NCBI GenBank assembly: GCA_018676675.1
Contig: JABHEG010000054.1
Span: 1 to 60,259, forward strand
Length of the DNA stretch: 60,259 bases
Direction: 5' to 3'
Source of the DNA: Lentisphaerota bacterium
Lineage (GTDB): Bacteria > Verrucomicrobiota > Lentisphaeria > Oligosphaerales > JABHEG01
Made by a program: the position numbers and the translations under genes. Every line of letters starts with the position of its first letter. Position 1 is the first letter of the stretch. The notes below the pieces were generated by a model that did not search any database, was not told the origin of the DNA, and worked only from the letters and a program-made list of their open reading frames with translations. This document shows, piece by piece, positions 18,701-26,875 of the stretch.

Positions 18701-19141
18701 CTCCGGAGCCCGAAACCACAGGTGGATGTCCATGTAGTTTCCGGATCTCAAGACGATCCGTTTGAGTGAGTCTTCTACGAAATCGATCCTGAACAGATTG
18801 TATTCGCGCCCATCTTTGACGGTTTTTTCGAACGGAAAGTCCCTCAAGGAAGCGTGCGGTTTCAGCCAGTTAGTCCCAAATCCCAGCACCTCCACGTCTG
18901 AGGGCCAATACACGTTCAGATACAGCGGCTGGAGTGGTTCCTTGAAATCCGGGAGCTTGTGGTGACAGACATCCTTCGACCACAGGGAGAACCACACTTT
19001 ACCCAGTTCATTCCCAATGCAGTATACGGTCTTGTTCTCCCGACGGGACGCGGGGAAAATCTCGAACGACTCGCCCGCAACGTGGTTCGCGATGGAGAAC
19101 AGGACCAGAACGAACACTGCCGGTCTGATAGCACAACGCAT
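15767..19141 (-). CDS. Large secreted putative TIM-barrel glycoside hydrolase, family not recognised
   Basis: I use the ATG at 19141 (1124 residues): it has GATGAGG just upstream and starts a good Sec signal (MRCAIRPAVFVLVLFSIANHVAG). In-frame starts at 19153 and 19171 (TTG) are less convincing. Residues about 180-560 look like a TIM barrel (FYKNAGFTHMGTFYFTYDR, ADGFVYDYETPG with possible catalytic Asp/Glu, ending in AAVTGCRGISTWPG). Beta-rich domains follow and the C-terminus resembles a carbohydrate-binding sandwich. I cannot assign a CAZy family. Its place between a Tat sulfatase and the GH78 rhamnosidase suggests it cuts the backbone of the same glycan (inference). Confidence 0.75.
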   Translation of the reverse strand: MRCAIRPAVFVLVLFSIANHVAGESFEIFPASRRENKTVYCIGNELGKVWFSLWSKDVCHHKLPDFKEPLQPLYLNVYWPSDVEVLGFGTNWLKPHASLRDFPFEKTVKDGREYNLFRIDFVEDSLKRIVLRSGNYMDIHLWFRAPEELNKELFWELNYGDKTLAREKAVLKTVGTIAPGTTFSEDFMVFLHHTGSDCGRLDGKDMDDRIDFYKNAGFTHMGTFYFTYDRPKYYVIVSKLRQAGIKTIAERHNPISFHEHNATFIEEQKPGGKGLFFAANEFRKAIDSPRELGRFRKAAEWADGFVYDYETPGPQQVPGRDDKATIGEFAKSIGVEDEMTEDLLRSTYSRQYYDFRMRLCSYPVFGLRDMIDRASPDLPLFLAHGSGLPIYELDYKAYDKAVQYHMPMIYTGDGMEFFNKVDDFVGYVPKEKIVPITTAGWIFGPMTKATPADYIMNVVAAAVTGCRGISTWPGLEQNDATVSYGLYRGAALVAPFVRFFQKGRPAEEIELTALPFHEKRVKVGDTTIDLSTPQWANFTVLRVCELGGEYALAMLNYSKSTDMFVSVSAGNLKKNYCLVNPAARSYIEAHGEQELSPETLAAGVCVKVPANSAGLWLLTPEIGEAGDYAAVRSETVRETFRRRRDESGKGPGASRTDLGRKGKIETGYRNLRVADAELPCLFVKTDNQEFSFTMSGGRILEWKSENSDNFVKHKNIRSDGFCMDLLWVPASGRWSGDEIADMRIERCENNGRDLTLTFAGVMHSALSGIRIEKTYRIRARRPGIDVSIRLLNENPAPYSLISYWNHNVMNASGEDCEFIIIGEDGKRVDAAAKIAAYANIDGKTADTKWIPESMLKGRSSSVFGVYVPARRLGLVFELPEDFLMVHRWSDRHQNNPEWMERPLQVPCGGEMEVDFSIAPFVNTGIGDFTRSVNRQNRQNLFVHGFSGLAAGEVPARYLTLIEGEDSVAADDEVFFGDRGPSVRMESKTFGELNLDSPFLEFMEAGKSYLLTLKVKVNDMRLKGHWWTERCGFWVRVYDTKSDKQTWCNLGGNGSTDGWVTVMLPFKHDELAHGTYRLLFRCKDMTGMVWIQDPVVIEIPEGVDMERSFVLSDGRTVVGSHLTLK

Positions 19142-19222
19142 TGAGTACCTCATCTGGTGGATGTGGGGCAAACAGTGGTTGTCCTGACGAGTCCTCTGCG
19201 ATTCATGATGATATGTCTCTCC

Positions 19223-20725
19223 TCAATACTGCTGGGGTATCTTCTTGCGTTTGATGGCCTTGGCGCGGCCGGACATGAACATCTGGCCGCGAGGCGCAAC
19301 GGCCTTCACCGGGACCCGCTCCTGCTCTTTGCGGTCCAGTGCCACACGCATCCGTTCAAGTTGCGCTTTGTATCCCGGGTCATAGGCGAGATTCCTGGCT
19401 TCATTCGGATCACGCGCCAGATCAAACAGCTGTTCAACGCCGGCCCGATGCGTTGTCGCACAAGGCAGAATGCCGGCGAACGCATCGTTCTCGATGTACT
19501 CGCGGACATATTTGGTCGTGCCGTCGGTCACCATATGCATGTAGGCACTGCTCTCTGCATAGACGAATTCACGCCAGACGACCTCTTTGCCCTCCACCAA
19601 CGGCCGCAAGCTCCTTCCGTGCGGGAGAATGGAACCGTCCGCCCCGGCGTAGTCGCAGACCGTACGCGCGAAGTCGACCCCGGAGACCGGGTGCTCGGTG
19701 TCCTGGATGTTCTCCCGGACTTTCAGGTCACCCAGCGTCGAAACGATGAACGGCACCCGGCAGACCTCGTCGTAGAACGTCGATTTGCCAACCGTCCGGT
19801 GCCGTCCGAGCCCATCGCCGTGGTCGGAGGAGAAGATGATCAGCGTGTTATCCCGGAAGCTGGATTGCGCCAATGCGTCGAGGAGCGTGTCCACCTGGGC
19901 GTCCACCATTTCCGTGAACCGGTGGTAGTTGTAACGGTGCATGCGCCACAGCTCATCGCTCCAGTCGCTGAACTTCGGTTTCTCGGGTGCCCCTCGTTTG
20001 CTCAGGACCAGAACTGCGGGCTCCCGGGAGTCATAGTCCTGCGCGTCCTGGACCGGCGGGATGTCGGCCTCGTCCAAGACGCCGGCGGCCTTGTATGGCG
20101 GGACCTTCTTGCCGTCTACCACGGACGAACGGGCCGAATCATAGCTCGGCGTAATGCAGATGTCGTGCGGGTTCAGGTAACCCAGACTCAGGAAGAACGG
20201 CTTGGAACCGTCGTAGTTCTCCAGGAACGCGACCCCACTGCGCGTCACTTGCGTATCGGTCAACTCGCCCCACCAGCTGCCTTCGTGGAGAACGTGAAAC
20301 AGCTTGCGAACCGATTTCCCGGGCACGTGCCACTTGCCGCTGTAGTAGGTGTTGTAGCCGGCCTTTTGAAGCAGCCGTGAGAGATCCGGCATGTCGGCAT
20401 GGCATGGCGTACCGTTGACGATCACACCGTGTTCCGAGGAGTACGCGCCCGTCCACCAGGATGCGCGCGCCGGACAGCAGACCGGATCGGTTGAGTAGGA
20501 CTGCATGAACGACGTGCCGCGCTTCACCAACCGGTCGATCCCCGGTGTGGTTGTGTACTCACAGCCGTACGCACGAACGGAATCGAGCAGACTCATCTGA
20601 TCGACATTGATGAAGAGGATATTCGGCACGCCGTCCATAGCCGTTCCTTGTGCATTTGCGGGGTAGGTCGCAGCTGCCGCGACTGCCGTAAGCGCGCTGC
20701 TCTTGAGAAAATCGCGTCGCTTCAT
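19223..20725 (-). CDS. Tat-exported sulfatase
   Basis: The start chosen is the ATG at 20725 (500 residues), with AGAGGG upstream and a textbook twin-arginine leader MKRRDFLKSSALTAVAAAATYPANA. A longer frame reaching 20878 encodes only low-complexity Arg/Pro sequence before this. The sulfatase domain has NVDQM (metal site) and the modification motif CCPAR with Cys83; FSSDHGDGLG is the second metal block. It is the first gene of the minus-strand cluster that runs to 262. The CCPAR/VDQM type is shared with the sulfatase at 28480-29772, so the two are probably close paralogues. Confidence 0.93.
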   Translation of the reverse strand: MKRRDFLKSSALTAVAAAATYPANAQGTAMDGVPNILFINVDQMSLLDSVRAYGCEYTTTPGIDRLVKRGTSFMQSYSTDPVCCPARASWWTGAYSSEHGVIVNGTPCHADMPDLSRLLQKAGYNTYYSGKWHVPGKSVRKLFHVLHEGSWWGELTDTQVTRSGVAFLENYDGSKPFFLSLGYLNPHDICITPSYDSARSSVVDGKKVPPYKAAGVLDEADIPPVQDAQDYDSREPAVLVLSKRGAPEKPKFSDWSDELWRMHRYNYHRFTEMVDAQVDTLLDALAQSSFRDNTLIIFSSDHGDGLGRHRTVGKSTFYDEVCRVPFIVSTLGDLKVRENIQDTEHPVSGVDFARTVCDYAGADGSILPHGRSLRPLVEGKEVVWREFVYAESSAYMHMVTDGTTKYVREYIENDAFAGILPCATTHRAGVEQLFDLARDPNEARNLAYDPGYKAQLERMRVALDRKEQERVPVKAVAPRGQMFMSGRAKAIKRKKIPQQY

Positions 20726-21011
20726 GTTGACCCTCTTACCGTTCTGCCGATAGATGTCTGTTGTCTGAACCACGGCACGGAGAGAAAAAGGGGAAGGAGG
20801 TCTGCGGATTCCACGCCGGCTTGCCAGCCATCGCGAACTCCGTAGACGTCTTCTTCTTGGAGGTCGGGCAGAGATCACAATACCAACCCGTTGATCGTCT
20901 TTCCCATGCTCCGCGTCCTTCCAGAAAGAACGTCGGAAGAACCCGGTTCATACGTTTAGTATGGGCCGGGATCTCACGACCTCTCTCTTCTCTCTCTCCG
21001 TGCCTCCGTGT
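20726..21011. other. Gene-poor leader of the sulfatase/rhamnosidase cluster
   Basis: About 290 bases without a supportable gene. Only low-complexity frames are present. I see no convincing sigma-70 promoter, riboswitch or terminator, although the promoter of the long downstream cluster should be here. Confidence 0.4.
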
Positions 21012-21027
21012 CTCCGTGGTGTCACAC
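20995..21027. repeat. CTCCGTG-type short tandem repeat with a 16-bp match to 1386-1401
   Basis: CTCCGTG occurs three times in quick succession, ending in CTCCGTGGTGTCACAC at 21012-21027. The same 16 bases occur at 1386-1401, across the end of a sulfatase gene. Similar CTCTGTG/CTCCGTG arrays are known as dispersed repeats in environmental genomes; the role is unknown. Confidence 0.5.
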
Positions 21028-21030
21028 GCC

Positions 21031-21855
21031 CTACCACGCCTTCGCAGGCTGCGAATCGATCAGAGGCTTCGCGTTGTAGACGAGCATTGACAGCCCGAAG
21101 CGGGCAATCAAGAGCCGCCCGGAATCGTCCACCCAGTAGTACGACGGAATAATGCCGGGCCCTTTGTGCGTGTAACCGTGGATCATCACCTTCCTCCCGC
21201 CGAACTCCGCCTCGAACTCCTCGAGAAATGCAATCGAATGACCAGCTGAAAAGCGCTCCAGATCCTCGAAGTACGAGAAGGGGAAGCGCCGGTCACGCGG
21301 CATCGATTGCACGGCAGCCAGCAACGCCCAGCTAGCCACCACCGGAACCCCCATCTCCAGCTGACGATAGACATACGCTCGGCCTGTCTTGCCCTTCTTC
21401 CAGAGCTTACCGTTCTTGAGCGATCCCTTGAGCGTGTAGTTCCGGGACGGCGCCGCCGGCGCGCTCTGGACGTTCCGGGTCTCGGCCGCCAGTTGCCAGG
21501 ACGATGGGTCCTTGAGCGACCAGAGCGCATCACGGTTGCAGTCGAACGCTGTGGTCAAAAACTCACGCTCTTTACGAAAGTGCTGCCCCGTCTGGCGAAT
21601 GCTGTTGACGGTCAGGCGAACGCGGTCACCGGAGAACGTCGCGCCCAGCGTTAGCGATCCGTAGGCAACCTTGTTGGGCTCCGTGAAATCCTGCGGCCCG
21701 CAGTAGACCAGGTCATACGAACTCTCCCAGTCGGACGACGCATCAAACGCCGCCGTCGGCAGCGTACTTTCCGGCGCCGAGAACCCCTGCGGGAAGATCG
21801 TGTTCCGCAACATCACGTTGTCGTTGAACGACCAGTGGTATTTCTCACCCATCAC
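21031..21855 (-). CDS. Orphan protein, possibly N-terminally truncated; paralogue-like to 27647-28477
   Basis: This 274-residue protein is not recognised. It starts at a GTG or the following ATG (21852) and has no signal peptide, with stops in frame just upstream. Its C-terminal half (VVASWALLAAVQSMP..., then IPSYYWVDDSGRLLIAR) matches in layout the end of the signal-bearing protein at 27647-28477 (LIARWALLPVLASG..., IVPTHYLVDAAGRVQLIT). Both lie at the 3' side or edge of sulfatase clusters. The family looks like a beta-rich periplasmic protein; lack of a leader suggests either truncation or loss of a 5' segment. No function is claimed. Confidence 0.6.
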   Translation of the reverse strand: MMGEKYHWSFNDNVMLRNTIFPQGFSAPESTLPTAAFDASSDWESSYDLVYCGPQDFTEPNKVAYGSLTLGATFSGDRVRLTVNSIRQTGQHFRKEREFLTTAFDCNRDALWSLKDPSSWQLAAETRNVQSAPAAPSRNYTLKGSLKNGKLWKKGKTGRAYVYRQLEMGVPVVASWALLAAVQSMPRDRRFPFSYFEDLERFSAGHSIAFLEEFEAEFGGRKVMIHGYTHKGPGIIPSYYWVDDSGRLLIARFGLSMLVYNAKPLIDSQPAKAW

Positions 21856-22072
21856 TATTTGCCTGAGATTTTATGGTCTGGTTTATGGCTGGACCCTAAC
21901 TGACCCCCAATTCACTTTCCTCCTTCATCACTCCCCGTCCGCCTTGGGGGCAAAGATCGCTCGGGCCGGTTCGCCGTGGTACCCCGTGCTCTCGCCCCTG
22001 CCGGATGCCCGTCATTTGCCACGCTTGCACGGATGCCTCGCTTGGGCCCCCTTGTGTGGTCTTTGCGTTGCT
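21856..22072. other. Non-coding gap between orphan gene and AbiEii-like gene
   Basis: No supportable gene. On the minus strand the stretch around 21895-21915 reads GGGGGTCAGTTAGGGTC, reminiscent of the flanks of degenerate transposon or REP-type elements, but no transposase or paired inverted repeat is visible. Confidence 0.3.
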
Positions 22073-22936
22073 CTATGACCGTATCAACGTCTGAACCTGC
22101 TCCTCCAGGCTCAAGAGCAGCAACGTCCAGAAGTCCGGATGGTCAACCGCATCACGAACATCGGACTGTGGAAGGAACCGGTTCATTTCCTGGCGGAATG
22201 ACCTTTCGTGCACCTCGTCGTGCAGGCTCTCAAGGCGGCGCGACAGCTTGTCTGCAAAGGCGTTCCGGCTGTGCTGTCGATCCCTCACCTTCTGCAACAC
22301 CAGGTCGGGCTCCAGCCTGCCGCCCTGGCGCTCCAACCAGAGGATATCCCAGAGATCGCGGTACTGAACTCGGTTCGGGCGAAAGGCCAGGGCCACCCAC
22401 TTGTCTGCCAGGATTTCGTCCCGACTCTCCACCTGCAGAATCAGCCCATCCGTCCCCATATCCACGCCGTAGTGGTTACGCAACAGCGAAGGCCGAGGCC
22501 GATGGCTTCGCACGGCACAGATGTCGATGTGAACGCGTTGCGCCGGCAAGTGCTTGGCTGCCGGTCGCGTCGTCAGACGCATCTTCCACGTGCTGACGTT
22601 GCCTTCCTCGCGCACAGGATCGCTGACTCTCACCGGCAGCCCATACTTGTCCATCAAGGTGCTCTCCAGGACACGCCCAAGGTCTGCCAGCTGGCTCCTC
22701 CGGAAACCAAAGCCCCCGGCAAAGTCCAGGTCCTCGCTAAGGCGAGGCGATCCGTAGCAGGTTCTCAGGCAGGTCCCGCCGATGAAGATGAGGCCGTTCA
22801 GGAGACCGGCGCGGCTCATTTCCCGCAGGATATCATGATGGAGAAGCTCCTTCTCCACTGCCGCCCGGACAGTCCCAAGCGATGCCTCGGCCTGCATCGC
22901 CTGGGCTACTAATTCACCGAACAGACTCATCGACAT
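22073..22936 (-). CDS. AbiEii/AbiGii-like nucleotidyltransferase toxin (type IV toxin-antitoxin)
   Basis: This 287-residue protein shows the nucleotidyltransferase core GGTCLRTCYGSPRLSEDLDF near residues 52-71: GGTxxR followed by the paired acidic residues SEDLD that bind metal/NTP in the AbiEii family. A later block (RDEILADKWVALAFRPN.VQYRDLWDILWL) is also typical. AbiEii toxins are proposed NTP transferases neutralised by AbiEi antitoxins. It overlaps the upstream AbiEi-like gene by 23 bases, the normal order and coupling for this pair. It could serve phage defence or simply stabilise the region. Confidence 0.85.
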   Translation of the reverse strand: MSMSLFGELVAQAMQAEASLGTVRAAVEKELLHHDILREMSRAGLLNGLIFIGGTCLRTCYGSPRLSEDLDFAGGFGFRRSQLADLGRVLESTLMDKYGLPVRVSDPVREEGNVSTWKMRLTTRPAAKHLPAQRVHIDICAVRSHRPRPSLLRNHYGVDMGTDGLILQVESRDEILADKWVALAFRPNRVQYRDLWDILWLERQGGRLEPDLVLQKVRDRQHSRNAFADKLSRRLESLHDEVHERSFRQEMNRFLPQSDVRDAVDHPDFWTLLLLSLEEQVQTLIRS

Positions 22937-23513
22937 GCTCCCAGCTTACCAGCCCGGTGTCGCGACGGGTATCCCGCATGTCCCGCAGAGCCAGCCTCAT
23001 GTTCGCCCGCCACAGCCGTAACTCAGGATCATAGCTCAAACCGGGCGCCAGCTCCGTCGCGGTCTTGCAGGTGTGAACGAACTCAATGCTCCCATAATCG
23101 CCACAGGATATCGTGCTGGACCGTCCCGACGACATCAGCGTCAACCGACTCATGGGGATCTGCGCGATCCTCCCGGCATCACTGAGTACCGATTCGAGGC
23201 TGAGGTAGTTGAAGTAGCTTGCCCGCAGACGAGCTGCCGTACGCCCCAGAAGCGGACCGCCCTGAAGCCTCGACTCCGCCAGCATGTAGATGCCGCGGCA
23301 GATGCGCGTCAATTCGCCGCTCTTTCCCAGACGGGCAACGATCGACTTGAAGGCCCCGTCGCCATGTTCGGGCAACAGCGCCCGCAGATCGGAAATCGCA
23401 AAGACGCGGTCAGCCGCCCCCGGCAAGAGGCGCAGGTTGCGAATGAGTTGTGCCATCGGCCGCATACGAAGCACTCTACGCAAAGTTCTTCTAAATGCAA
23501 CTTTCTGTTTCAT
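22914..23513 (-). CDS. AbiEi-like antitoxin/transcriptional regulator
   Basis: This 199-residue protein has an N-terminal winged-helix-like segment (VFAISDLRALLPEHGDGAFKSIVARLGKSGELTRICRGIYML) as in AbiEi antitoxins, followed by SYFNYLSLESVLSDAGRI, which fits the family C-terminal domain. AbiEi proteins bind their own promoter and silence the toxin. The start is uncertain: the ATG at 23513 and the one at 23465 both lack a clear Shine-Dalgarno. A possible promoter, TTGCAT, 16 bases, TAGAGT, lies between them and would fit a leaderless message from 23465. It overlaps the AbiEii-like gene by 23 bases. Confidence 0.75.
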   Translation of the reverse strand: MKQKVAFRRTLRRVLRMRPMAQLIRNLRLLPGAADRVFAISDLRALLPEHGDGAFKSIVARLGKSGELTRICRGIYMLAESRLQGGPLLGRTAARLRASYFNYLSLESVLSDAGRIAQIPMSRLTLMSSGRSSTISCGDYGSIEFVHTCKTATELAPGLSYDPELRLWRANMRLALRDMRDTRRDTGLVSWEHVDESVR

Positions 23514-23575
23514 TGCCGCGGCTTACGTCAAACAGCAAATCGGGTGACCTAAGACCCCGCATCACTGTCTCCCTG

Positions 23576-25388
23576 TCATTTCAAGGCCCTCAAATCAAGA
23601 TAATCGAGGTTCACGCCGGTTCTTCCTATATTCCGGACTTCTATCTTGTTTATGCCCGGCTTCAGCGTGACCTTCAGTCTGGCCGCCTTCTTCATTGCCC
23701 AGTTCGGTAATCTGGGAAACGGAAGATCCTCCTGCTCGACGCCGTTCACGAGCAAAGCGCATTTGGCTCCCGATCCGGAGGCGAAGCCCACCACGGCCTC
23801 GAATTCGCCGCCCTTCATGCCATCGACGTTAATCGTGACCGCCGCACCTGGCTTCTGCATGTTTCCTACATGACTCCCCCCCGCACTGGCACCCCCGGAC
23901 ACCTTGCCTTTCTCCAATTCGTAGCGCGTGCCGTTCGGAGGTCCGGGATCGTAGAGCACCATGCTCACATTGGGGCTCTGCGGAACAAGGGCAATCAGCC
24001 GCTTGGCCACTTCAGGATACTGTGCGATCACATTCGTCGATTCACCGATGTCTTCCGTCAGATTGAAGAGCTGCTTCTCTCTGGGGTTCTCTTTGGGCCT
24101 CGGCGTGCCCCGGGGGATCGACCAGTTCCCGTACCGCCGCCCCTCTCGGTACTTCCAGTTCCCTGACCGGACCGCGCTATTCCCGCCAAAGTAGAACCTC
24201 TCGTACGGTGTCTTTTCTTCCGGCCCGCCCATCATCAGCTTCTGAATGTCGTACCCATCCGGCTTGCATCTCATGTCGGCCGGCAGTTCAGCGCCTGTGA
24301 TCGCAGCAAAAGTCGGCATCATATCCATCGCCGTCGCAATCTCGGCACAGACCGTGCCCGCGGGTATCTTTGCCGGCCAGCGCATAATGCACGGCACCCG
24401 TTGCCCGCCCTCGTAGGTCGAGCCTTTGCCGTCGCGCAGCGGTTTGGCCGATCCGCCATGATCGCCCATCAAGAGCCACGGACCGTTGTCGGATGAGAAG
24501 ATCACCAATGTGTTTTCATCCACACCATTTGCCTTCAGTGCGTCCATCACGCGTCCGGTGTTGAAATCGATCTCCTCGATGACATCGCCGTAGAGTCCGT
24601 TGGCGCTCTTGCCATCAAACTCCGGCGACACAAAAAGCGGAACATGCGGCATTGGGTTCGCCAGATAGAGGAAAAACGGCTTCTTCGCTTTCACGCTCGC
24701 CTCGATAAACTTGATGCTCTCGTCGGCGAGCCGGCGCGTAATCGTGGTCTGGTCGAGGGGGAACTCAATGCATTCCTCGTCGCGCATCAGCGGAACCTTA
24801 TGTCTCGTTCCTTTGGGGTGATTCCCCTCTGGCGTCTCGGCATAAAGATCCACCAGCTTTTGTTCCGAAAATCCTTCACGGAAGTCGCAGTCAGCGGCAT
24901 ACTTCATACCTCTGGATGGGTACATATCGTTGCTGTACGGGATCCCGTAGAAGGAGTCGAAGCCCTGGTTCGTCGGCAGGAATCTCGGCGCGTCGCCCAG
25001 GTGCCATTTGCCGGCGTGGAACGTCTTGTAGCCCACCGATTTGAGCAACTCCGCAATGGTGAAGTGCCGAGGGTCCAGTCCGGCCTGACGTTTTTTGTTC
25101 GGGAAAGAACACCCCCCGCACGCCAACATTCTGCGGGTAACGCCCGGTCATCAGCGCTGCACGAGAGGCGGAGCAGACCGAAGACGCGACGTAGAAATCG
25201 GTGAATCGACGTCCCTCTTCTGCCAGCTGGTCAATGCGCGGCGTCTTGTTCTTCTCCGACCCGAAACAGCCGAGATCGGCGTAGCCCATATCGTCATTGA
25301 AGATGATGACGATGTTGGGTCGGTCAGTTGCGGCGTATGCCATGGCGCACAACACCAAACCTGTGAGCAGTGCGATTCGTTTCTTCAT
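23576..25388 (-). pseudogene. Frameshifted secreted sulfatase with C-terminal CBM-like domain
   Basis: The gene starts at the ATG at 25388 with a strong GGAGGAG site and a Sec signal (MKKRIALLTGLVLCAMAYA). Metal motif NDDMGYADLGC and modification motif CSASR (Cys72; Ala in place of the usual Pro) follow. After NVGVRGVFFP the frame changes: the rest (FTIAELLKSVGYKTFHAGKWHLGD onward, about 500 residues) continues in the next frame, ending at 23576. Removing one C from the CCC at 25101-25103 restores FFPNKKRQAGLDP, the expected family sequence. The last 110 residues resemble a CBM6/35-like module. It is a pseudogene or a one-base assembly error; the rest shows no decay. Confidence 0.85.
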
Positions 25389-25466
25389 GTTCACTCCTCC
25401 GACGCAGTGTTTGGGTTGACGATTACGGCGACGATTACGGTTGACGACTCGGATCGTCGACACTAA

Positions 25467-26837
25467 CTACTCCACGAGTTCCCGGAGGATCTCCGAATCG
25501 CCGGACAACGCGTTCCAGAGCTGTTCCTGTTCGTCCGAGTCGTAGGTCCAGTAGATCCAGCCGGCAAAGCCGAGGTCCGGAAAACGCCGGGCCATCTTTG
25601 CCGCCCACACGGCGCCGGGCGCGAGCTCCGGGAAGGCCTTCTTGAACACACCGAACTCGCCGACGATCAGGGCCTTGCCTGGCATCTTCGTGAGGCCGGC
25701 GAGGAGCTCGTCGTGCTCGATAGATTCCAGATCATTATCTAGGTCGGCCGTGTTTTTGGTGTAGAAGTGGATATCGATGATGTCGGCCGATGAGCGCAGC
25801 AGTGCGGTGGGCCGGAATGGATACCGGTTCTTCCAGCCGGCCTTCGACTGGCGGAAATCGCCGGGACCTCTGCGGCCCACCGCATGGTACGTGAACACGT
25901 TCGCGTTGATGAGCGCATCGGGGACTTCCGAGCGAATAGCACCGGCCAGCTGGTCGACCCAGTAGATGGCCAAGTCGTCGGCCAGGCGTTCCTTGTCAGT
26001 GGCCAGATCGTAGGTCACGCCGTTGGCCGGGGTGACGAGCCCTTCCGACAGGGAGAACGGCGGTTCGCTGAGGGCGAAACAGACTTCGTTCATCAGGTCC
26101 CAGCAGAACACCGCCGACAGCGTGGCCTGATCGCGCCTGCGGAGTTCGCGGATCACATCGCGCAGGTAGCGCTTCTTGGCGTCGATGAACGCCTGGTTCA
26201 GGTAGTGGTTGCTGAAGCGTCCAACGCTCTCGACGCGCTTGTCCAGGCCTTCACGGTATGGACCGGCTTCCGGGAAGAACTCAAAGCATGGCACGACCAG
26301 GATTCCGTGCTGCTTCGCCAGGAGCAGGAACTCCGCCAGATTGTCGAGATAAGCGGGATCGGGTGCCTGCGCCTTTCGGCTCTCGAACATGCAGCCGCGC
26401 TGGCCGCGAAGCCCGTTGATGAAGACGCGGACCACGTTGAACCCGTTCTCCGACATGTGCTTGAATGCGATTGCGACCCGGTCCCGGTCGTAGGCGAACG
26501 GCGAGAACGTCGCGTGTCCGCCTTTGCCTTCCAGATCAAGCCGCACGTAATTGAACCCGCGCGGAACAAACCCCGCACCGTCCCCTGGAGGCAGCTCATC
26601 CCTGAGCGCTCTTGCCGGACCGGTTAGGGATAACCGGCCTCCAGGTGCCAGGCCTGTCTCTGGCGCACGGCCCTGACGCTTGACGCGGTTCCAGACGAAC
26701 CTGTTGTTCTCGATCCGAACAGGCGATACGTGATCCATCTCGGGCTCCTTACGTGTCTCTTGTCCAACAGAGGACGTCTGTGTCCCGCAACCGGCGGCAA
26801 TGGCGACCGCCGCGATGAGTATCGTGTGATGTCTCAT
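25467..26837 (-). CDS. GH5-like glycoside hydrolase lipoprotein carrying an in-frame repeat insertion
   Basis: This 456-residue protein has a lipobox signal (AVAIAAGC, Cys17). The TIM barrel starts at GFVPRGFNYVRL and keeps both GH5-type catalytic glutamates: acid/base in WDLMNE (Glu251) and nucleophile in VGEFGVF (Glu394), so it should be a retaining beta-glycosidase. Residues 65-84 (containing ALRDELPP) are the translation of a 60-bp copy of the dispersed palindromic repeat, inserted just before the first barrel strand where the related enzyme at 29769-32048 has only a short turn. It lies 78 bp upstream of the frameshifted sulfatase on the same strand and is divergent from the AbrB/VapC pair. 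Confidence 0.85.
   Translation of the reverse strand: MRHHTILIAAVAIAAGCGTQTSSVGQETRKEPEMDHVSPVRIENNRFVWNRVKRQGRAPETGLAPGGRLSLTGPARALRDELPPGDGAGFVPRGFNYVRLDLEGKGGHATFSPFAYDRDRVAIAFKHMSENGFNVVRVFINGLRGQRGCMFESRKAQAPDPAYLDNLAEFLLLAKQHGILVVPCFEFFPEAGPYREGLDKRVESVGRFSNHYLNQAFIDAKKRYLRDVIRELRRRDQATLSAVFCWDLMNEVCFALSEPPFSLSEGLVTPANGVTYDLATDKERLADDLAIYWVDQLAGAIRSEVPDALINANVFTYHAVGRRGPGDFRQSKAGWKNRYPFRPTALLRSSADIIDIHFYTKNTADLDNDLESIEHDELLAGLTKMPGKALIVGEFGVFKKAFPELAPGAVWAAKMARRFPDLGFAGWIYWTYDSDEQEQLWNALSGDSEILRELVE
26585..26644 (-). repeat. Palindromic repeat, copy 2, inside a coding sequence
   Basis: A 60-bp single copy runs from CTGGAGG to CCTCCAG. It contains the core GCAGCTCATCCCTGAGCG and the hairpin CCGGTTAGGGATAACCGG. 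Its length is a multiple of three and it is open in the reading frame of the host gene, adding 20 residues. Confidence 0.9.
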
Positions 26838-26840
26838 GTC

Positions 26841-26871
26841 TTGGAATCCGCTTGGTAAGACGTTATCTTAC
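26841..26871 (+). promoter_or_regulatory. Promoter with overlapping operator for the AbrB/VapC pair
   Basis: A -35 element TTGGAA (26841-26846), a 17-base spacer and a -10 element TATCTT (26864-26869) place transcription start at about 26876, the A of the antitoxin ATG, implying a leaderless message. The perfect inverted repeat GTAAGA-5-TCTTAC (26855-26871) covers the -10, a good site for autorepression by the antitoxin. Confidence 0.55.
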
Positions 26872-26875
26872 TTCT

